Notes under the pieces: generated by a model
The model's database searches: none
Seen by the model: the letters and a program-made list of their open reading frames with translations, nothing else
What the model was told of the DNA's origin: nothing
Part shown: one piece after another, positions 9,136-18,307 of the stretch
Position numbering within the stretch: the stretch's first letter is position 1
How the letters are laid out: the number at the start of each line of letters is the position of its first letter
Program-made: the position numbers and the translations under genes
Assembly (NCBI GenBank): GCA_964429005.1
Contig: CAYSAJ010000002.1
Span: forward strand, 62,001-126,000
Direction of reading: 5' to 3'
Length of the DNA stretch: 64,000 nt
Source: JACRBE01 sp964429005
GTDB lineage: Bacteria > Chlamydiota > Chlamydiia > Chlamydiales > JACRBE01

Positions 9136-9822
9136 TTAATCTTTGAAACGGTACCCAACACCACGAACAGTGTCGATCCAATCAAAGTTGGGGCCTAGCT
9201 TTTTTCGAAGAGCTGCAATGTGGACATCAATATTGCGATCAACGACAAAAGCATCATCATTATGAATATCATCTAAGAGCTGGTTTCTTGTTAGAACTTT
9301 ACCCCGATTTGTAAGAAGTCGCTTTAAGATCCCAAATTCTGATAGGGTAATGGTGACCGATTTGCCATCCTTTCGAAGCAAATAGCGATCTACATCTAGG
9401 CTGAAATTGCCAAATTGAATTGTCTTCGGAGATTTTTCTGTTTCTTTATTGCGACGCAATACAGCTTTGATTCTGGAAAAGAGAACTTTGGGTGAAAATG
9501 GTTTTGCTACATAATCATCAGCTCCAAGTTCAAGCCCTAGTACAACGTCGATTTCGTCGTCTTTAGCTGTAAGAATGATCACTGGAATGTGTTTTAGGTC
9601 TGAGTTGCTTTTCATTTTTCGACAAACATCGAACCCATTTTGTCCGGGGAGCATAATGTCTAAAATGACGAGATCTGGCTTTTCTCGTTCAATCGCTCGA
9701 TACCCATTTAGCCCATCAACCTCTACATGAAGCTTATAGCCAGCAAGTTCAGCATGAAGCTTGATTAATGCTGCAATATCTTCTTCATCTTCAATAAGAA
9801 GTAATCTTTTCTTTTGACTCAT
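9136..9822 (-). CDS. OmpR/PhoB-family response regulator
   Basis: The 228-residue product is a two-domain regulator of standard length. The receiver (about 1-120) has the acidic pocket LLIEDEED, the phospho-acceptor aspartate in LVILDIMLPG, the switch threonine region VIILTAKDD and the conserved lysine in VAKPFSP. The C-terminal winged helix (about 130-228) ends with the typical RNIDVHIAALRKKL and DTVRGVGYRF signatures of DNA-binding OmpR-type regulators. All phosphorylation residues are intact, unlike the atypical ChxR of Chlamydia. No kinase gene is adjacent; the PhoR-like kinase at 34837-36279 is the best partner in the window. It lies downstream of the Tol-Pal operon in the same direction, separated by 102 bases, and has its own terminator. 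Confidence 0.9.
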   Translation of the reverse strand: MSQKKRLLLIEDEEDIAALIKLHAELAGYKLHVEVDGLNGYRAIEREKPDLVILDIMLPGQNGFDVCRKMKSNSDLKHIPVIILTAKDDEIDVVLGLELGADDYVAKPFSPKVLFSRIKAVLRRNKETEKSPKTIQFGNFSLDVDRYLLRKDGKSVTITLSEFGILKRLLTNRGKVLTRNQLLDDIHNDDAFVVDRNIDVHIAALRKKLGPNFDWIDTVRGVGYRFKD

Positions 9823-9924
9823 AGGTCCCTCGGGTTACAAAATCTTAAATATCGATTCAAAAAATATGTGTGCTCATTCTAGGAAATCTTTAGAGATTTT
9901 TCCAATAGAAAAACCTCAAGATTC

Positions 9925-10563
9925 CTATTTAGGATCTGTTTGAGGGATCACAAGTTCTTGACCTACTACGATCAAGTCACTATTTAAATGGTTTGCTTTT
10001 CGAAGGGTATCAAGAGTAATTTGATATTTTCGTGCTATTTTTTCTAAAGAATCCCCCGCTTTGACAATATATTTCTCTTGAATTTGAAGAAGCGATGATA
10101 AATCTTGTTTGACAAGTTGAACTTCTTTCATAGCAAGGGATTGCTGCTTCAAGAATTTGTCAATTTCATTAAATTTGCTTTTATAATCAACAAGAGCTAC
10201 ATGAATATCACGGGAAAATTCTTCATAACGTTTTAAGTCTTGGACGATTTCGCTTTGTTTTCTTTCGATTTTTTCTATTTTCTTTTCAAGGGACCCTAAA
10301 CGATCTTCATTCGATTTGATGGATAAGGCATATTCTTGAAACGTATCTGTCTGCAAATGATTCATTTGATCATCTTGCTGAGATAATTTTCCTTCAAAGA
10401 TATGAAGTTCCATTTGATGTGTGTTCAGATCATGCTTGAGCTCTTCAAGGTCTGTGCGAATCTTGTGCATAGAGACTTCAACACGCTCTTTTTCTTGTTT
10501 AGACGTAGAGGTGATGGTTGTGCAGCCTGTTAATCCAAGTAAGCAAAGGATAATACGTTTCAT
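9925..10563 (-). CDS. LysM-domain lipoprotein of the Tol-Pal operon
   Basis: The 212-residue product starts with a lipoprotein signal ending LLGLTGC (Cys14). Residues ~20-155 are strongly charged and heptad-like, predicting a long coiled coil. The C-terminal ~45 residues are a LysM module (YIVKAGDSLEKIARKYQIT, then LVIPQ), which binds peptidoglycan-type glycans. It lies 7 bases after pal, in the position where other bacteria keep ybgF/cpoB, and a LysM/NlpD-type gene also follows pal in Chlamydia (CT601 from memory). It probably tethers the envelope to the thin chlamydial peptidoglycan during division. No peptidase domain is present, so it is not an NlpD-type amidase activator in the strict sense. 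Confidence 0.85.
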   Translation of the reverse strand: MKRIILCLLGLTGCTTITSTSKQEKERVEVSMHKIRTDLEELKHDLNTHQMELHIFEGKLSQQDDQMNHLQTDTFQEYALSIKSNEDRLGSLEKKIEKIERKQSEIVQDLKRYEEFSRDIHVALVDYKSKFNEIDKFLKQQSLAMKEVQLVKQDLSSLLQIQEKYIVKAGDSLEKIARKYQITLDTLRKANHLNSDLIVVGQELVIPQTDPK

Positions 10564-10570
10564 ATTTTTC

Positions 10571-11236
10571 CTATCGGGAGTAGGAAGGTTCTAGTATTTT
10601 AAATTCTACTCTACGGTTTTTAGCATGCACCTCAGGGGAGTTTCCTTGAAGAAGAAGACGCTCTTTACCATAGGATATGGTAAATATCTGCTTGGGATTC
10701 ACACCTGCTTTCACTAAAAGATTTTTGATGTAGCTCGCTCTTCGAGATCCTAAGGGTAAGTTATAGCTTTGGGCAGCTCGAATATCACAGTGGCCTTCTA
10801 TGTAGATGTAGGATTGTGGATGATCTTTTAAGTAGTCAGCAACACCTTGAACGACGCTAAGATATTCTTTTTTGCTCAGAACATGCTCATCTGTATTAAA
10901 GTATACATTGCGAAAAATAGAGGCTAGCTGTCCTGAAGGTTCTCTAAACCGGTGTATGCTAAAAGACTCTTCACTACCAATCATTTCTTCACGTGCGGAA
11001 GAGGGAGATCTATGAAGATCTTTTTCATTCATGGGGACAAAATCATCATTTGAGGGGCCATAAAAATCATCTTTGCTTTTTACCAGTTGAGAGTCAGCGT
11101 CTTTTGAGAAAAGAGATTTTCCTTTTCTTTCCAGGTAGCGAGTTGCAGTCTTGGTCCCTTCCCAAACATCTGAGGCTCTCTGGCAACTGCAAAGTAAGAG
11201 AGTTCCTGAAAGGACAAGTAAAGAAAATGATCTCAT
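10571..11236 (-). CDS. pal: Peptidoglycan-associated lipoprotein Pal
   Basis: The 221-residue product has a lipoprotein signal ending LLLCSC (Cys18 the likely lipidated residue) and a C-terminal OmpA-like domain (about 105-215). The peptidoglycan-binding loop is recognisable as EGHCDIRAAQSYNLPLGSRRA, where typical Pal reads GHTDERGTxEYNxxLGxRRA; the diaminopimelate-contacting Asp and Arg are kept while Thr is replaced by Cys. It overlaps the end of tolB by 4 bases (ATGA), indicating translational coupling. Pal anchors the outer membrane to peptidoglycan and is pulled by the TolQRAB system at division sites. Confidence 0.93.
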   Translation of the reverse strand: MRSFSLLVLSGTLLLCSCQRASDVWEGTKTATRYLERKGKSLFSKDADSQLVKSKDDFYGPSNDDFVPMNEKDLHRSPSSAREEMIGSEESFSIHRFREPSGQLASIFRNVYFNTDEHVLSKKEYLSVVQGVADYLKDHPQSYIYIEGHCDIRAAQSYNLPLGSRRASYIKNLLVKAGVNPKQIFTISYGKERLLLQGNSPEVHAKNRRVEFKILEPSYSR

Positions 11237-12516
11237 AATTCCTCTTTGTTAAGTGAGTGACCCCAACTCGGGAAAAGCTTTATTCCCCCGCCTGTGGTTA
11301 TTTGCACAGGTTTTTGTTGAGATAAATTCATGATGTAAATTTGAGCATCAGGCTCTTCAGTGCTATAAGCTATATGAAGACTGTTTGGTGCCCACGTAGG
11401 ATTATCTTTGTTTTTTTGATCTTTTGTCAAAGCTTCCGTTGTTTTAGATTTAATATCATAAATCCAAATTTGTCTCACATCCTGTAATTTAGCGCTAAAT
11501 GCAATTTTTGTTCCATCAGGAGACCAACAGGGAGATGCATTATCCTTTGTATGAGGAGTAATACATTCTAGATTTTGCTTCGATGGGGGCTTTCTAAGAT
11601 CCATAATATAAATCTTGGGTCTGCGCTCGAAATCTGACACAAAAGCAATTTTGTTGCCATCAGGGCTAAAAGTAGGTGAAGCAGCTACGCAGCCTACAGA
11701 AGTAAATAACTGACGGGGTTTGCCGAAAGTCCCTCTGCTTGGGTCAAATGATTGCACGAATAAATCGGATTGTCCAGATACATCGCTTATAAAGGCGATC
11801 AAATTTTGTTGTTTATTAATCGCAGGCAAAAACTGATTGCCCCTCAAAGAAATAAGGGGAATGTCAAGTTTAGTAGAGAGTGATTTAAAGAAGACCTTAG
11901 GAACCCCTTTTTTATAAGATACGTAAATAAAAGAGTTCTGCTGGGGAACTAAAGAAGGGGAAATCGAGTAATTTTTATCTGAAGTTAGTGAAACAGGAAA
12001 TCCTCCATCATAATCTGACATGTAAATTTCGCTTGTCCACTCTTTGACTTGGGGGGATTTGAGAGCATAGAGAATTTTTGTACTAGCTATCCCTTCTACA
12101 CCATACATTTTCTTGTGTAGTAGATCTGCGCATTCATGAATGGAATCATGGTCTTTTCGCCAGTCATGTTGAAGAGGTTTTGAAATTTCAAAGAGAGGCA
12201 TCGATTTTTTAGGGTCGAGGAGCACTACTGAAAAAGAAGAAGATTCGATTTTCATCAAGATTTTATAATCAGGGAGATCGGACATTTTTATGCTGGTTTC
12301 TTCAGTGATATTCGATCTTCCATCGAGAGTAAAATCTGATAATAAAAGATGGTAGAGTTTTTGACTGTATTCTGCAGAACCTGAGCTGCTTCGAACTAAA
12401 TTCATCTCCACTTTTGCAACAAAAGGTCTTGTAGGAAGATAAACAATGATCTCTTGCTCTACTGCACAGAGCATCGAAGTAAGGGCAAAAAGTAAAAATA
12501 TGAGTCGTAATTTCAT
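11233..12516 (-). CDS. tolB: Tol-Pal system protein TolB
   Basis: The 427-residue product has a cleavable signal peptide ending near MLCA, a mixed N-terminal domain, and a beta-propeller made of TolB/WD40-like repeats with the hallmark SPDGxKIAF motif (PTFSPDGNKIAFVSD, PCWSPDGTKIAFSA, PTWAPNSLHIAYST). TolB is periplasmic and links Pal to the TolA protein. The gene overlaps the upstream tolA-like reading frame and the downstream pal by 4 bases each. Length and repeat number match the family. Confidence 0.93.
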   Translation of the reverse strand: MKLRLIFLLFALTSMLCAVEQEIIVYLPTRPFVAKVEMNLVRSSSGSAEYSQKLYHLLLSDFTLDGRSNITEETSIKMSDLPDYKILMKIESSSFSVVLLDPKKSMPLFEISKPLQHDWRKDHDSIHECADLLHKKMYGVEGIASTKILYALKSPQVKEWTSEIYMSDYDGGFPVSLTSDKNYSISPSLVPQQNSFIYVSYKKGVPKVFFKSLSTKLDIPLISLRGNQFLPAINKQQNLIAFISDVSGQSDLFVQSFDPSRGTFGKPRQLFTSVGCVAASPTFSPDGNKIAFVSDFERRPKIYIMDLRKPPSKQNLECITPHTKDNASPCWSPDGTKIAFSAKLQDVRQIWIYDIKSKTTEALTKDQKNKDNPTWAPNSLHIAYSTEEPDAQIYIMNLSQQKPVQITTGGGIKLFPSWGHSLNKEEL

Positions 12517-13235
12517 GAATTTCCTCTAAAAGTGACTGTTAGAGAAATGGTTTTGTCCCAATTTGATTTTAGAGTAAGAGAAGGAAGAATTTCCGCTACG
12601 TACTTAGCATTTGCCATACTTTCTGAAGCTAGGATTTGAACCTGCTCGATTTTTCCATTAGGTAGAAGGTTCATGCGTACCTTGACTTCTCCTTTGTCTG
12701 GCAATTCTAATGATTCTTGGAAAAATGTAAAACAAGATGTGAGATCGATTTCTTCTTCTTCGATTCTTTGGACAGAATTTAGTTGCAAAGGCTTAGGAGG
12801 ATCCTTAATCGTTGAAAGGTTAACTGAAGGGCTCGTGTCAATTTTCCCTAATTTCTTTTGTATTTGAGAAATCAACTCCTGTTTGCTTTGCAAAGGTTGT
12901 TTTTTAGGTTTGATAGGGATTTTTTCCGAAATCAGAGAAGTTTTTTATTTTTTTTTAGGATGGGTTTTTTTGTGTTTAGGTGGAGGCTTTGCCTCTTTAG
13001 TGCTTACCTTTTCTTTAGGGACCAGACTTGATTTTTTTGCAGGCCCAGGAGATGGCATAAGAGTCGTTTTTTGGTGTGAACTTGGTGAAGGAGGAATAAG
13101 CGTAGTTCGAATGACTATCGGCTTTTTGTCTTTTTGGATCTGAGGGTGCAGGGTAATTTGGGGACAGAAAAAGAAGAGTAAGTGAATGGTGATGATCGAA
13201 AAAAGTAATTTTTGTGATAAAGAAAGCCGTTTCAT
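12513..13235 (-). pseudogene. TolA/TonB-like bridging protein interrupted by an in-frame TAA
   Basis: Two reading frames in the same phase make up this locus. The upstream part (13235-12945) begins MKRLSLSQK, has one transmembrane segment (about 10-25) and a Pro/Lys-rich tail ending HPKKK, as expected for the N-terminus of TolA/TonB. It stops at TAA 12947-12945 inside an A-rich tract. After 17 further in-frame codons the frame continues as a 126-residue segment (12893-12513) with a TonB/TolA C-terminal-like fold (KVRMNLLPNGKIEQVQIL) and ends in a 4-base overlap with tolB. The second part has only a TTG as possible start and no Shine-Dalgarno. A single A-to-T change (AAA to TAA) would explain the split. 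It could be a genuine nonsense mutation, a sequencing error in a homopolymer, or stop readthrough. The undisturbed overlaps with tolR and tolB argue that the gene was functional until recently. Confidence 0.7.
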
Positions 13236-13657
13236 TGGGATTGGAGAACAATATCCATTTCCTTAAATCCTGTCGATTCTAGAAGATTTTTTACATTTTG
13301 ATAACTACGAAAATGAGAATTTTCATCTTGGTACAGTCTCGGGATTGTATCAGGAAAATCTTTCTTAAGCTTTGGAAGAAGAATTTTCAAATCATCAAAT
13401 TTAATGAACTGATGATTGAGAAGAAATTGGTCATCTTTTGTTACAGAAATGACAATAGACCCGCTATTCATATACTCAAGCTGTTGTTTATCTTCCTTAG
13501 CAACCTCTGAAGGAACAAGCTGGACATGATCAAGCTCTAAAAAAGGGGAAATGAAGATAAAGAGGATGAGAATAACAAATAAAACATCTAGAAGAGGTGT
13601 GAGATTTACCAGGGCATTGATGTCTTCTTCATCCAAAGGGTCTTTTTTATATCTCAT
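13232..13657 (-). CDS. tolR: TolR/ExbD-family proton-channel subunit
   Basis: The 141-residue product has the short basic N-terminus, one transmembrane helix (about 20-40) with the essential membrane aspartate (D24 in TPLLDVLFV), and a periplasmic domain, which is the complete TolR/ExbD plan. With TolQ it forms the proton-driven motor that energises TolA. It overlaps tolQ and the tolA-like gene by 4 bases each. ExbD and TolR are hard to tell apart from sequence; the operon with tolB and pal supports TolR. Confidence 0.9.
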   Translation of the reverse strand: MRYKKDPLDEEDINALVNLTPLLDVLFVILILFIFISPFLELDHVQLVPSEVAKEDKQQLEYMNSGSIVISVTKDDQFLLNHQFIKFDDLKILLPKLKKDFPDTIPRLYQDENSHFRSYQNVKNLLESTGFKEMDIVLQSQ

Positions 13658-14400
13658 AACGTTTCAACGTTTCTATACTGAAGTTCAATATGGGACACGA
13701 GTTCATGTCCAAAATGGTTCATATCAAAATAGAGATGTTTAATCAGGTTTCTAAGGTAGCTATAGAAAATAAGAGCTGGAATTGCAATTACAAGTCCAAT
13801 GACAGTCGTTGCAAGTGCAGTGGAAAGCCCGCTTAGTATAATAGAATTAGATTGAAGGGAGCCTCCTTTTTGCATTTCAAAGAGACTAATTAATATTCCC
13901 CATACGGTACCCAGTATCCCTAAAAAGGGTGCCAAAGAAACTACAGTTGAGAGTACAAAAAGATTTTTTTCGAGCTCCTTAATATGTTTGTCTACAATCG
14001 AAGAAAGATGATTATGAATAAACTCGACATCAGATTTTGTAAGGAACACATTGATTTCTTCTCCACGATTCTGAGACAGAAAAAACCGATTTTTTTTTAA
14101 AAGCTCTATCACCCTTTGTTTCACATTAAGGTAGATGTCATTATAAGGATTTGCGATCTCTCTCCATACAAATTTGGGAAGAACATCTGTTGGGATTTGA
14201 AGGATGTTTCCTTTCTGAAGTTCTAAAGCTTTAATATACTGAGAAGATTTTTTCTTAATTTTAAAGAGAACCCAAGACTTTTTCAGCAGCACTAGCCAGC
14301 TTATTACTGATAGTGTAAAAAGCGCGATGAAGATCATTTTCCCAAAAAAATCAGAAGCGGCATAAGATTTGAAAATCAAATTGGCCATAGCGAATTGCAT
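13654..14400 (-). CDS. tolQ: TolQ/ExbB-family proton-channel protein
   Basis: The 248-residue product has three hydrophobic segments: about 18-40, and then 145-170 and 190-220, which carry the family core (APFLGILGTVWGIL and GLSTALATTVIGLVIAIPAL). This is the MotA/TolQ/ExbB signature. It is the first gene of the operon tolQ-tolR-tolA-like-tolB-pal-LysM, in which almost every junction is a 4-base overlap. The 91-base gap upstream is shared with the divergent tatD gene and must hold the operon promoter; no consensus sigma-70-like promoter stands out there. Confidence 0.9.
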   Translation of the reverse strand: MQFAMANLIFKSYAASDFFGKMIFIALFTLSVISWLVLLKKSWVLFKIKKKSSQYIKALELQKGNILQIPTDVLPKFVWREIANPYNDIYLNVKQRVIELLKKNRFFLSQNRGEEINVFLTKSDVEFIHNHLSSIVDKHIKELEKNLFVLSTVVSLAPFLGILGTVWGILISLFEMQKGGSLQSNSIILSGLSTALATTVIGLVIAIPALIFYSYLRNLIKHLYFDMNHFGHELVSHIELQYRNVETL

Positions 14401-14491
14401 AAATGACTCGAAACGGTGAAATAAAACAATAGAGTACTAAGTTAGATATTTTTGTTGTATCATGTCCAGAAGTAAAAATTAAAGAGCTTTT

Positions 14492-15262
14492 ATGTTCGTT
14501 GATACTCATGCACATATCACTAGTGATGAACTATTTCCTGAAATTGAAGAAATCATAGAGCAGGCTAAAAAGAGTCATCTCTCTCGAATTTTAAACATAT
14601 GTACAGATCAATCCACTCTACAAAGAGGTATTCAAGTCGGACAAAAGCATCCGATAGTGTGGAATGCAGGTGCCACTACACCTCATGATGTAGGAAAGCT
14701 GGGAATCAGTGACTTTCCTTTATTTGAGAAAGCAGCTCGTGAAGGCAAGCTCGTCGCCATCGGTGAAACAGGTCTTGATTACCACTACACTCACTCACCT
14801 AAAGCCCTTCAACAAGAATATTTAAAACGATATTTTGCTCTTGCTGAAGAAACGAATTTACCCGTAATTATTCATTGCAGAGAAGCGTTTTATGATCTTT
14901 TTTCGTTTGCTGATCGCTTCTATAGAGGAAACCGTCCTATTTTACTCCATTGCTTTACAGGAACGAAAGAAGAGGCTGAGGAGTGTGTAAAAAGAGGTTG
15001 GTATGTTTCCATGAGTGGAATCGTTACCTTCAACAAATCAACCGATCTGCAAGAAACTCTTAAGACAATACCTCTAAATCAACTTGTAGTTGAGACAGAC
15101 GCCCCCTATTTAGCTCCAGGGAAATATCGTGGGAAGATGAATAAGCCTCATTATATTCTTGAGACCTATTACTTCATTTCAGCTCATCTTGGAATAGATC
15201 TCTATAAGCTAAGCGAGCAGGTAGCGATCAATTTTTCTCATTTTTTAGGCAAAAAGGAATAA
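14492..15262 (+). CDS. tatD: TatD-family metal-dependent DNase
   Basis: The 256-residue product matches TatD in length and ligands: HxH in VDTHAHI (H6, H8), E92 in AIGETGLDY, H128 in VIIHCRE, H153 in LLHCFTG and D203 in ETDAPYLAP, which together bind two metals in a TIM barrel. The family has 3'-5' exonuclease activity on DNA and has been tied to DNA repair and to quality control of exported proteins. It is transcribed away from the Tol operon and towards sdhCAB, the same neighbourhood as in Chlamydia (CT593-CT596 from memory). The gap to sdhC is 103 bases with no clear terminator. Confidence 0.92.
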   Translation: MFVDTHAHITSDELFPEIEEIIEQAKKSHLSRILNICTDQSTLQRGIQVGQKHPIVWNAGATTPHDVGKLGISDFPLFEKAAREGKLVAIGETGLDYHYTHSPKALQQEYLKRYFALAEETNLPVIIHCREAFYDLFSFADRFYRGNRPILLHCFTGTKEEAEECVKRGWYVSMSGIVTFNKSTDLQETLKTIPLNQLVVETDAPYLAPGKYRGKMNKPHYILETYYFISAHLGIDLYKLSEQVAINFSHFLGKKE

Positions 15263-15365
15263 AAAGATTCAGTATTGTCAGATTACTGATCAGACGAGAT
15301 TTTTTCCTTTTTCAAAAAAACGCTTTTCACCATGATGTCGATAATTTTAGGTCAACGAGGGCATC

Positions 15366-16391
15366 ATGAAATCTGGAGCACGCGCTATACCTCAGGCGTT
15401 TATATGGAGAAGAATACACTCTCTTACAGGGCTTTTCCTTGTTTTTTTTCTTATCGAACATCTATTTACTAATTCTCAAGCAGCTCTTCTTTTTGGAGAC
15501 GATGGCAATGGATTTGTTAGGGCTGTTAACTTTATTCATAATTTACCCTTTCTTCCTGTAATTGAAATCGTGCTTTTGGGAGTGCCTATATTATTTCATG
15601 GGGTGCTAGGTATTAAATATGCTTTAACAAGCAAAGCAAATAGCCGGGGTTCAGATGGCTCTTCTCCTTCAATGACAGGACTTCCTCGTAATAGGGCCTA
15701 TACATGGCAGCGGCTCACTTCTTGGGTTATTCTCATTGGGCTCATAGCACATGTTTCATTTATGAGATTTTATATCTACCCCGTTACAGCCAAAGAAGGA
15801 AATTTAAAATCATATTTTGTCAGACTTAAAATGGATCCAGGACTCTATACACTCACTAAGCGTCTCGATGTTCAACTTTTTGATCAAAATCAAGTTCAAG
15901 CAAAAATCATCGAAGCAAAAGAACTTCCTTCGAAGATCAATGCGGCTTTGATAAAAACCCATGAAATTGAAGCAAAAAATGAAGGGGAAGGAAATCAAAT
16001 GGTCGGGACCTATTCTCCCCAAGATCAAAAGGTATTTGAGGATTTGCAAAAGTATCAGCAAAGAAAAAATTGGATCGAGGCTCTTACATATCGAAAAATT
16101 GGTCCTTCAGAGGTGATCGCAGTTTCTCCTTCGTTTGGTGATGTCATATTACTCAATGTAAGAGACTCATTTAAAAGTCCTTTTGTAGCCTCTCTCTACA
16201 CAATTTTTGTGATTGCCACATGCTTCCATGCCTTCAATGGGCTTTGGACTTTTTGTATTTCATGGGGAATTATTTTGAGAATGAGATCTCAAAGTCAGGT
16301 TCTAAATTTTTGTGTGGGAATTATGGTTATCATTGCTCTTTTAGGCCTTACAGCCATCTGGGGTAGTTACTTTGTGAATCTGAAGAATTAA
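15366..16391 (+). CDS. sdhC: Succinate dehydrogenase cytochrome b subunit, with a large extra loop
   Basis: The 341-residue membrane subunit precedes sdhA by 9 bases. Five transmembrane helices are visible (about 21-42, 62-85, 118-140, 272-300, 313-336), the arrangement of the single-subunit type-B anchor of Bacillus, which carries two hemes. Histidines placed for heme ligation include H18, H32, H78, H129 and H288. The Bacillus protein is about 200 residues; the surplus here is a hydrophilic ~130-residue segment between helices 3 and 4 (about 141-271). A GAGGG ribosome site lies just upstream of the ATG. The product passes electrons from SdhB to quinone in the inner membrane. Confidence 0.88.
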   Translation: MKSGARAIPQAFIWRRIHSLTGLFLVFFLIEHLFTNSQAALLFGDDGNGFVRAVNFIHNLPFLPVIEIVLLGVPILFHGVLGIKYALTSKANSRGSDGSSPSMTGLPRNRAYTWQRLTSWVILIGLIAHVSFMRFYIYPVTAKEGNLKSYFVRLKMDPGLYTLTKRLDVQLFDQNQVQAKIIEAKELPSKINAALIKTHEIEAKNEGEGNQMVGTYSPQDQKVFEDLQKYQQRKNWIEALTYRKIGPSEVIAVSPSFGDVILLNVRDSFKSPFVASLYTIFVIATCFHAFNGLWTFCISWGIILRMRSQSQVLNFCVGIMVIIALLGLTAIWGSYFVNLKN

Positions 16392-16400
16392 AGGACGATT

Positions 16401-18296
16401 ATGAGTACAGGCAAAAAGATCCGGGACGTGATTGTTGTAGGGGGTGGGCTTGCAGGTCTTTCCGCAGCCATGAAGCTCGCTGAGAATGGATGTCATGTAA
16501 AACTCATTTCAGTAACAAAAGTGAAGCGTTCCCATTCAGTTTGTGCTCAGGGAGGGATCAACGCTGCAGTGAATCTTCGTGGAGAAGGAGACTCTCCCTT
16601 AATTCATGCTTATGAAACGATCAAAGGAGGAGATTTTTTAGCCAATCAACCTCCTGTCCTTGAAATGTGCCTTACTGCCCCTGCTATTATTGAAATGCTC
16701 GATCGCTTTGGATGTACTTTCAATAGATCTCCTGAAGGGAATCTTGATTTTAGACGTTTTGGTGGAACATTTTATAATAGGACCGCGTTTTGTGGAAGCT
16801 CAACAGGGCAGCAAATTCTTTATGCTTTAGATGAGCAGGTTCGTCGCTTTGAAGCTGAGGGTCTAGTAAAAAAGTATGAGCATCATGAATTTATGCGGCT
16901 GATCATGGATCAAGAAGGGATCGCTAGAGGAATCGTTATGCTTGATCTCTTTACGATGAAGCTAGAAGTCCTTAAAGCAAATGCAGTTGTTGTCGCGAGT
17001 GGCGGCCTTGGATACATCTTCAAAAAAACAACTAATTCAACATTTTGTACAGGGGCTGCTAATGGTCGTCTTTTCATGCAAGGAATGAAATATGCAAACG
17101 GGGAATTCATTCAAATTCATCCTACTGCTATTCCAGGGCATGATAAACTTAGGCTTATGACAGAAACTCTACGAGGTGGTGGCGGTCGCGTTTGGGTTTG
17201 GGGTGATTCATCGAAAAAAACGACGACCCCCGAAGGGAAGGAGGTAGTCTGTGGAAAAACAGGGGAGCCTTGGTACTTTTTAGAGGAATTCTATCCAGAT
17301 ATTGGGAACTTAGTGCCAAGAGATATAGCTTCTAGGGAGATTGTAAAAGTCGTCAAAGCGGGCCTTGGTGTTGAAGGACGCGATCAGGTCTATCTCGATG
17401 TGACCCATTTTAATCTTGATCTTCAAAAAAAATATTCATCTGTCTTTGATATCTATCAAAAATTTACAGGAGAAGACCCTCGAGAGAAACCAATGAAAAT
17501 TTTCCCAGGTGTTCACTATTCAATGGGAGGAGCGTGGATAGATTGGCCAGCTGCAGATGATATTGACAGATGGTCTCGCTATCGTCACATGACGAATTTA
17601 AAAGGATGCTTCAATGTAGGGGAATCAGATTATCAATATCATGGGGCAAATCGTCTCGGCGGAAATTCTCTTATGTCATGCATCTTTGGTGGACTTGTTA
17701 CAGGACCTGAGGTTATACGATACATAGATCAACTTGAGAGATCTTATGATGAGCTCACTCCACATTGTTTTGAAGAAGCTCTCGCAAAAGAACAAGCTTT
17801 TAAGCATGATCTTTTATCTCGCAAAGGGAACGAAAACATCCATGAGCTACATGAAGAACTTGCTGATCTTATGGTGAAGAATGTAACTGTTGTGAGACGC
17901 AATGAAGATCTTCGTCAGACGATTGAGAGGATCAAGGAAATCAGAGACCGCTACCAGCACATTACACTTGATGATACATCTCATACGATGAACCAAACTT
18001 TTGTACTCGCCAGTCAGTTTAAGCCTATGCTAGAAATCTGCCTCATCATCGCAAAAGGAGCTCTTCTCAGAGATGAATTTAGAGGGGCTCATTACAAACC
18101 TGAATTTCCAGAGCGAGATGATGAGCATTGGCTCAAAACAACGGTTGCTACCTATGATGAAACTCTTGGAGAGCCTCAGATTTCTTATGAACCGGTTGAC
18201 ATTAGACATGTTCAGCCCGTAAAAAGAAAATATACGAAAACGAATGAAGTGCCAGAGCTTAAAAACATACCAAGCAACATTCTTTTACCGATATAA
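16401..18296 (+). CDS. sdhA: Succinate dehydrogenase flavoprotein subunit
   Basis: The 631-residue product has the N-terminal FAD-binding motif VVGGGLAGLSAA, the covalent-FAD histidine in RSHSVCAQGG (H45), the substrate-site segment HPTAIPG, and the active-site arginine region LMTETLRGGGG. RSHSVCAQGG is the form seen in Bacillus-type (type B) enzymes, agreeing with the single-subunit anchor encoded upstream. It catalyses succinate oxidation to fumarate. It is preceded by AAGGA and followed after 11 bases by sdhB, so sdhCAB is one operon. It is somewhat longer than the Bacillus protein, mostly at the C-terminus. Confidence 0.95.
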   Translation: MSTGKKIRDVIVVGGGLAGLSAAMKLAENGCHVKLISVTKVKRSHSVCAQGGINAAVNLRGEGDSPLIHAYETIKGGDFLANQPPVLEMCLTAPAIIEMLDRFGCTFNRSPEGNLDFRRFGGTFYNRTAFCGSSTGQQILYALDEQVRRFEAEGLVKKYEHHEFMRLIMDQEGIARGIVMLDLFTMKLEVLKANAVVVASGGLGYIFKKTTNSTFCTGAANGRLFMQGMKYANGEFIQIHPTAIPGHDKLRLMTETLRGGGGRVWVWGDSSKKTTTPEGKEVVCGKTGEPWYFLEEFYPDIGNLVPRDIASREIVKVVKAGLGVEGRDQVYLDVTHFNLDLQKKYSSVFDIYQKFTGEDPREKPMKIFPGVHYSMGGAWIDWPAADDIDRWSRYRHMTNLKGCFNVGESDYQYHGANRLGGNSLMSCIFGGLVTGPEVIRYIDQLERSYDELTPHCFEEALAKEQAFKHDLLSRKGNENIHELHEELADLMVKNVTVVRRNEDLRQTIERIKEIRDRYQHITLDDTSHTMNQTFVLASQFKPMLEICLIIAKGALLRDEFRGAHYKPEFPERDDEHWLKTTVATYDETLGEPQISYEPVDIRHVQPVKRKYTKTNEVPELKNIPSNILLPI

Positions 18297-18307
18297 AGGG
18301 AATTTTC

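Noticed and set aside
12945..12956. Poly-A slippage as a programmed frameshift joining the two tolA halves
   Set aside because: Both halves are already in the same frame, so a single slip would move out of the correct frame; nonsense mutation or error fits better.
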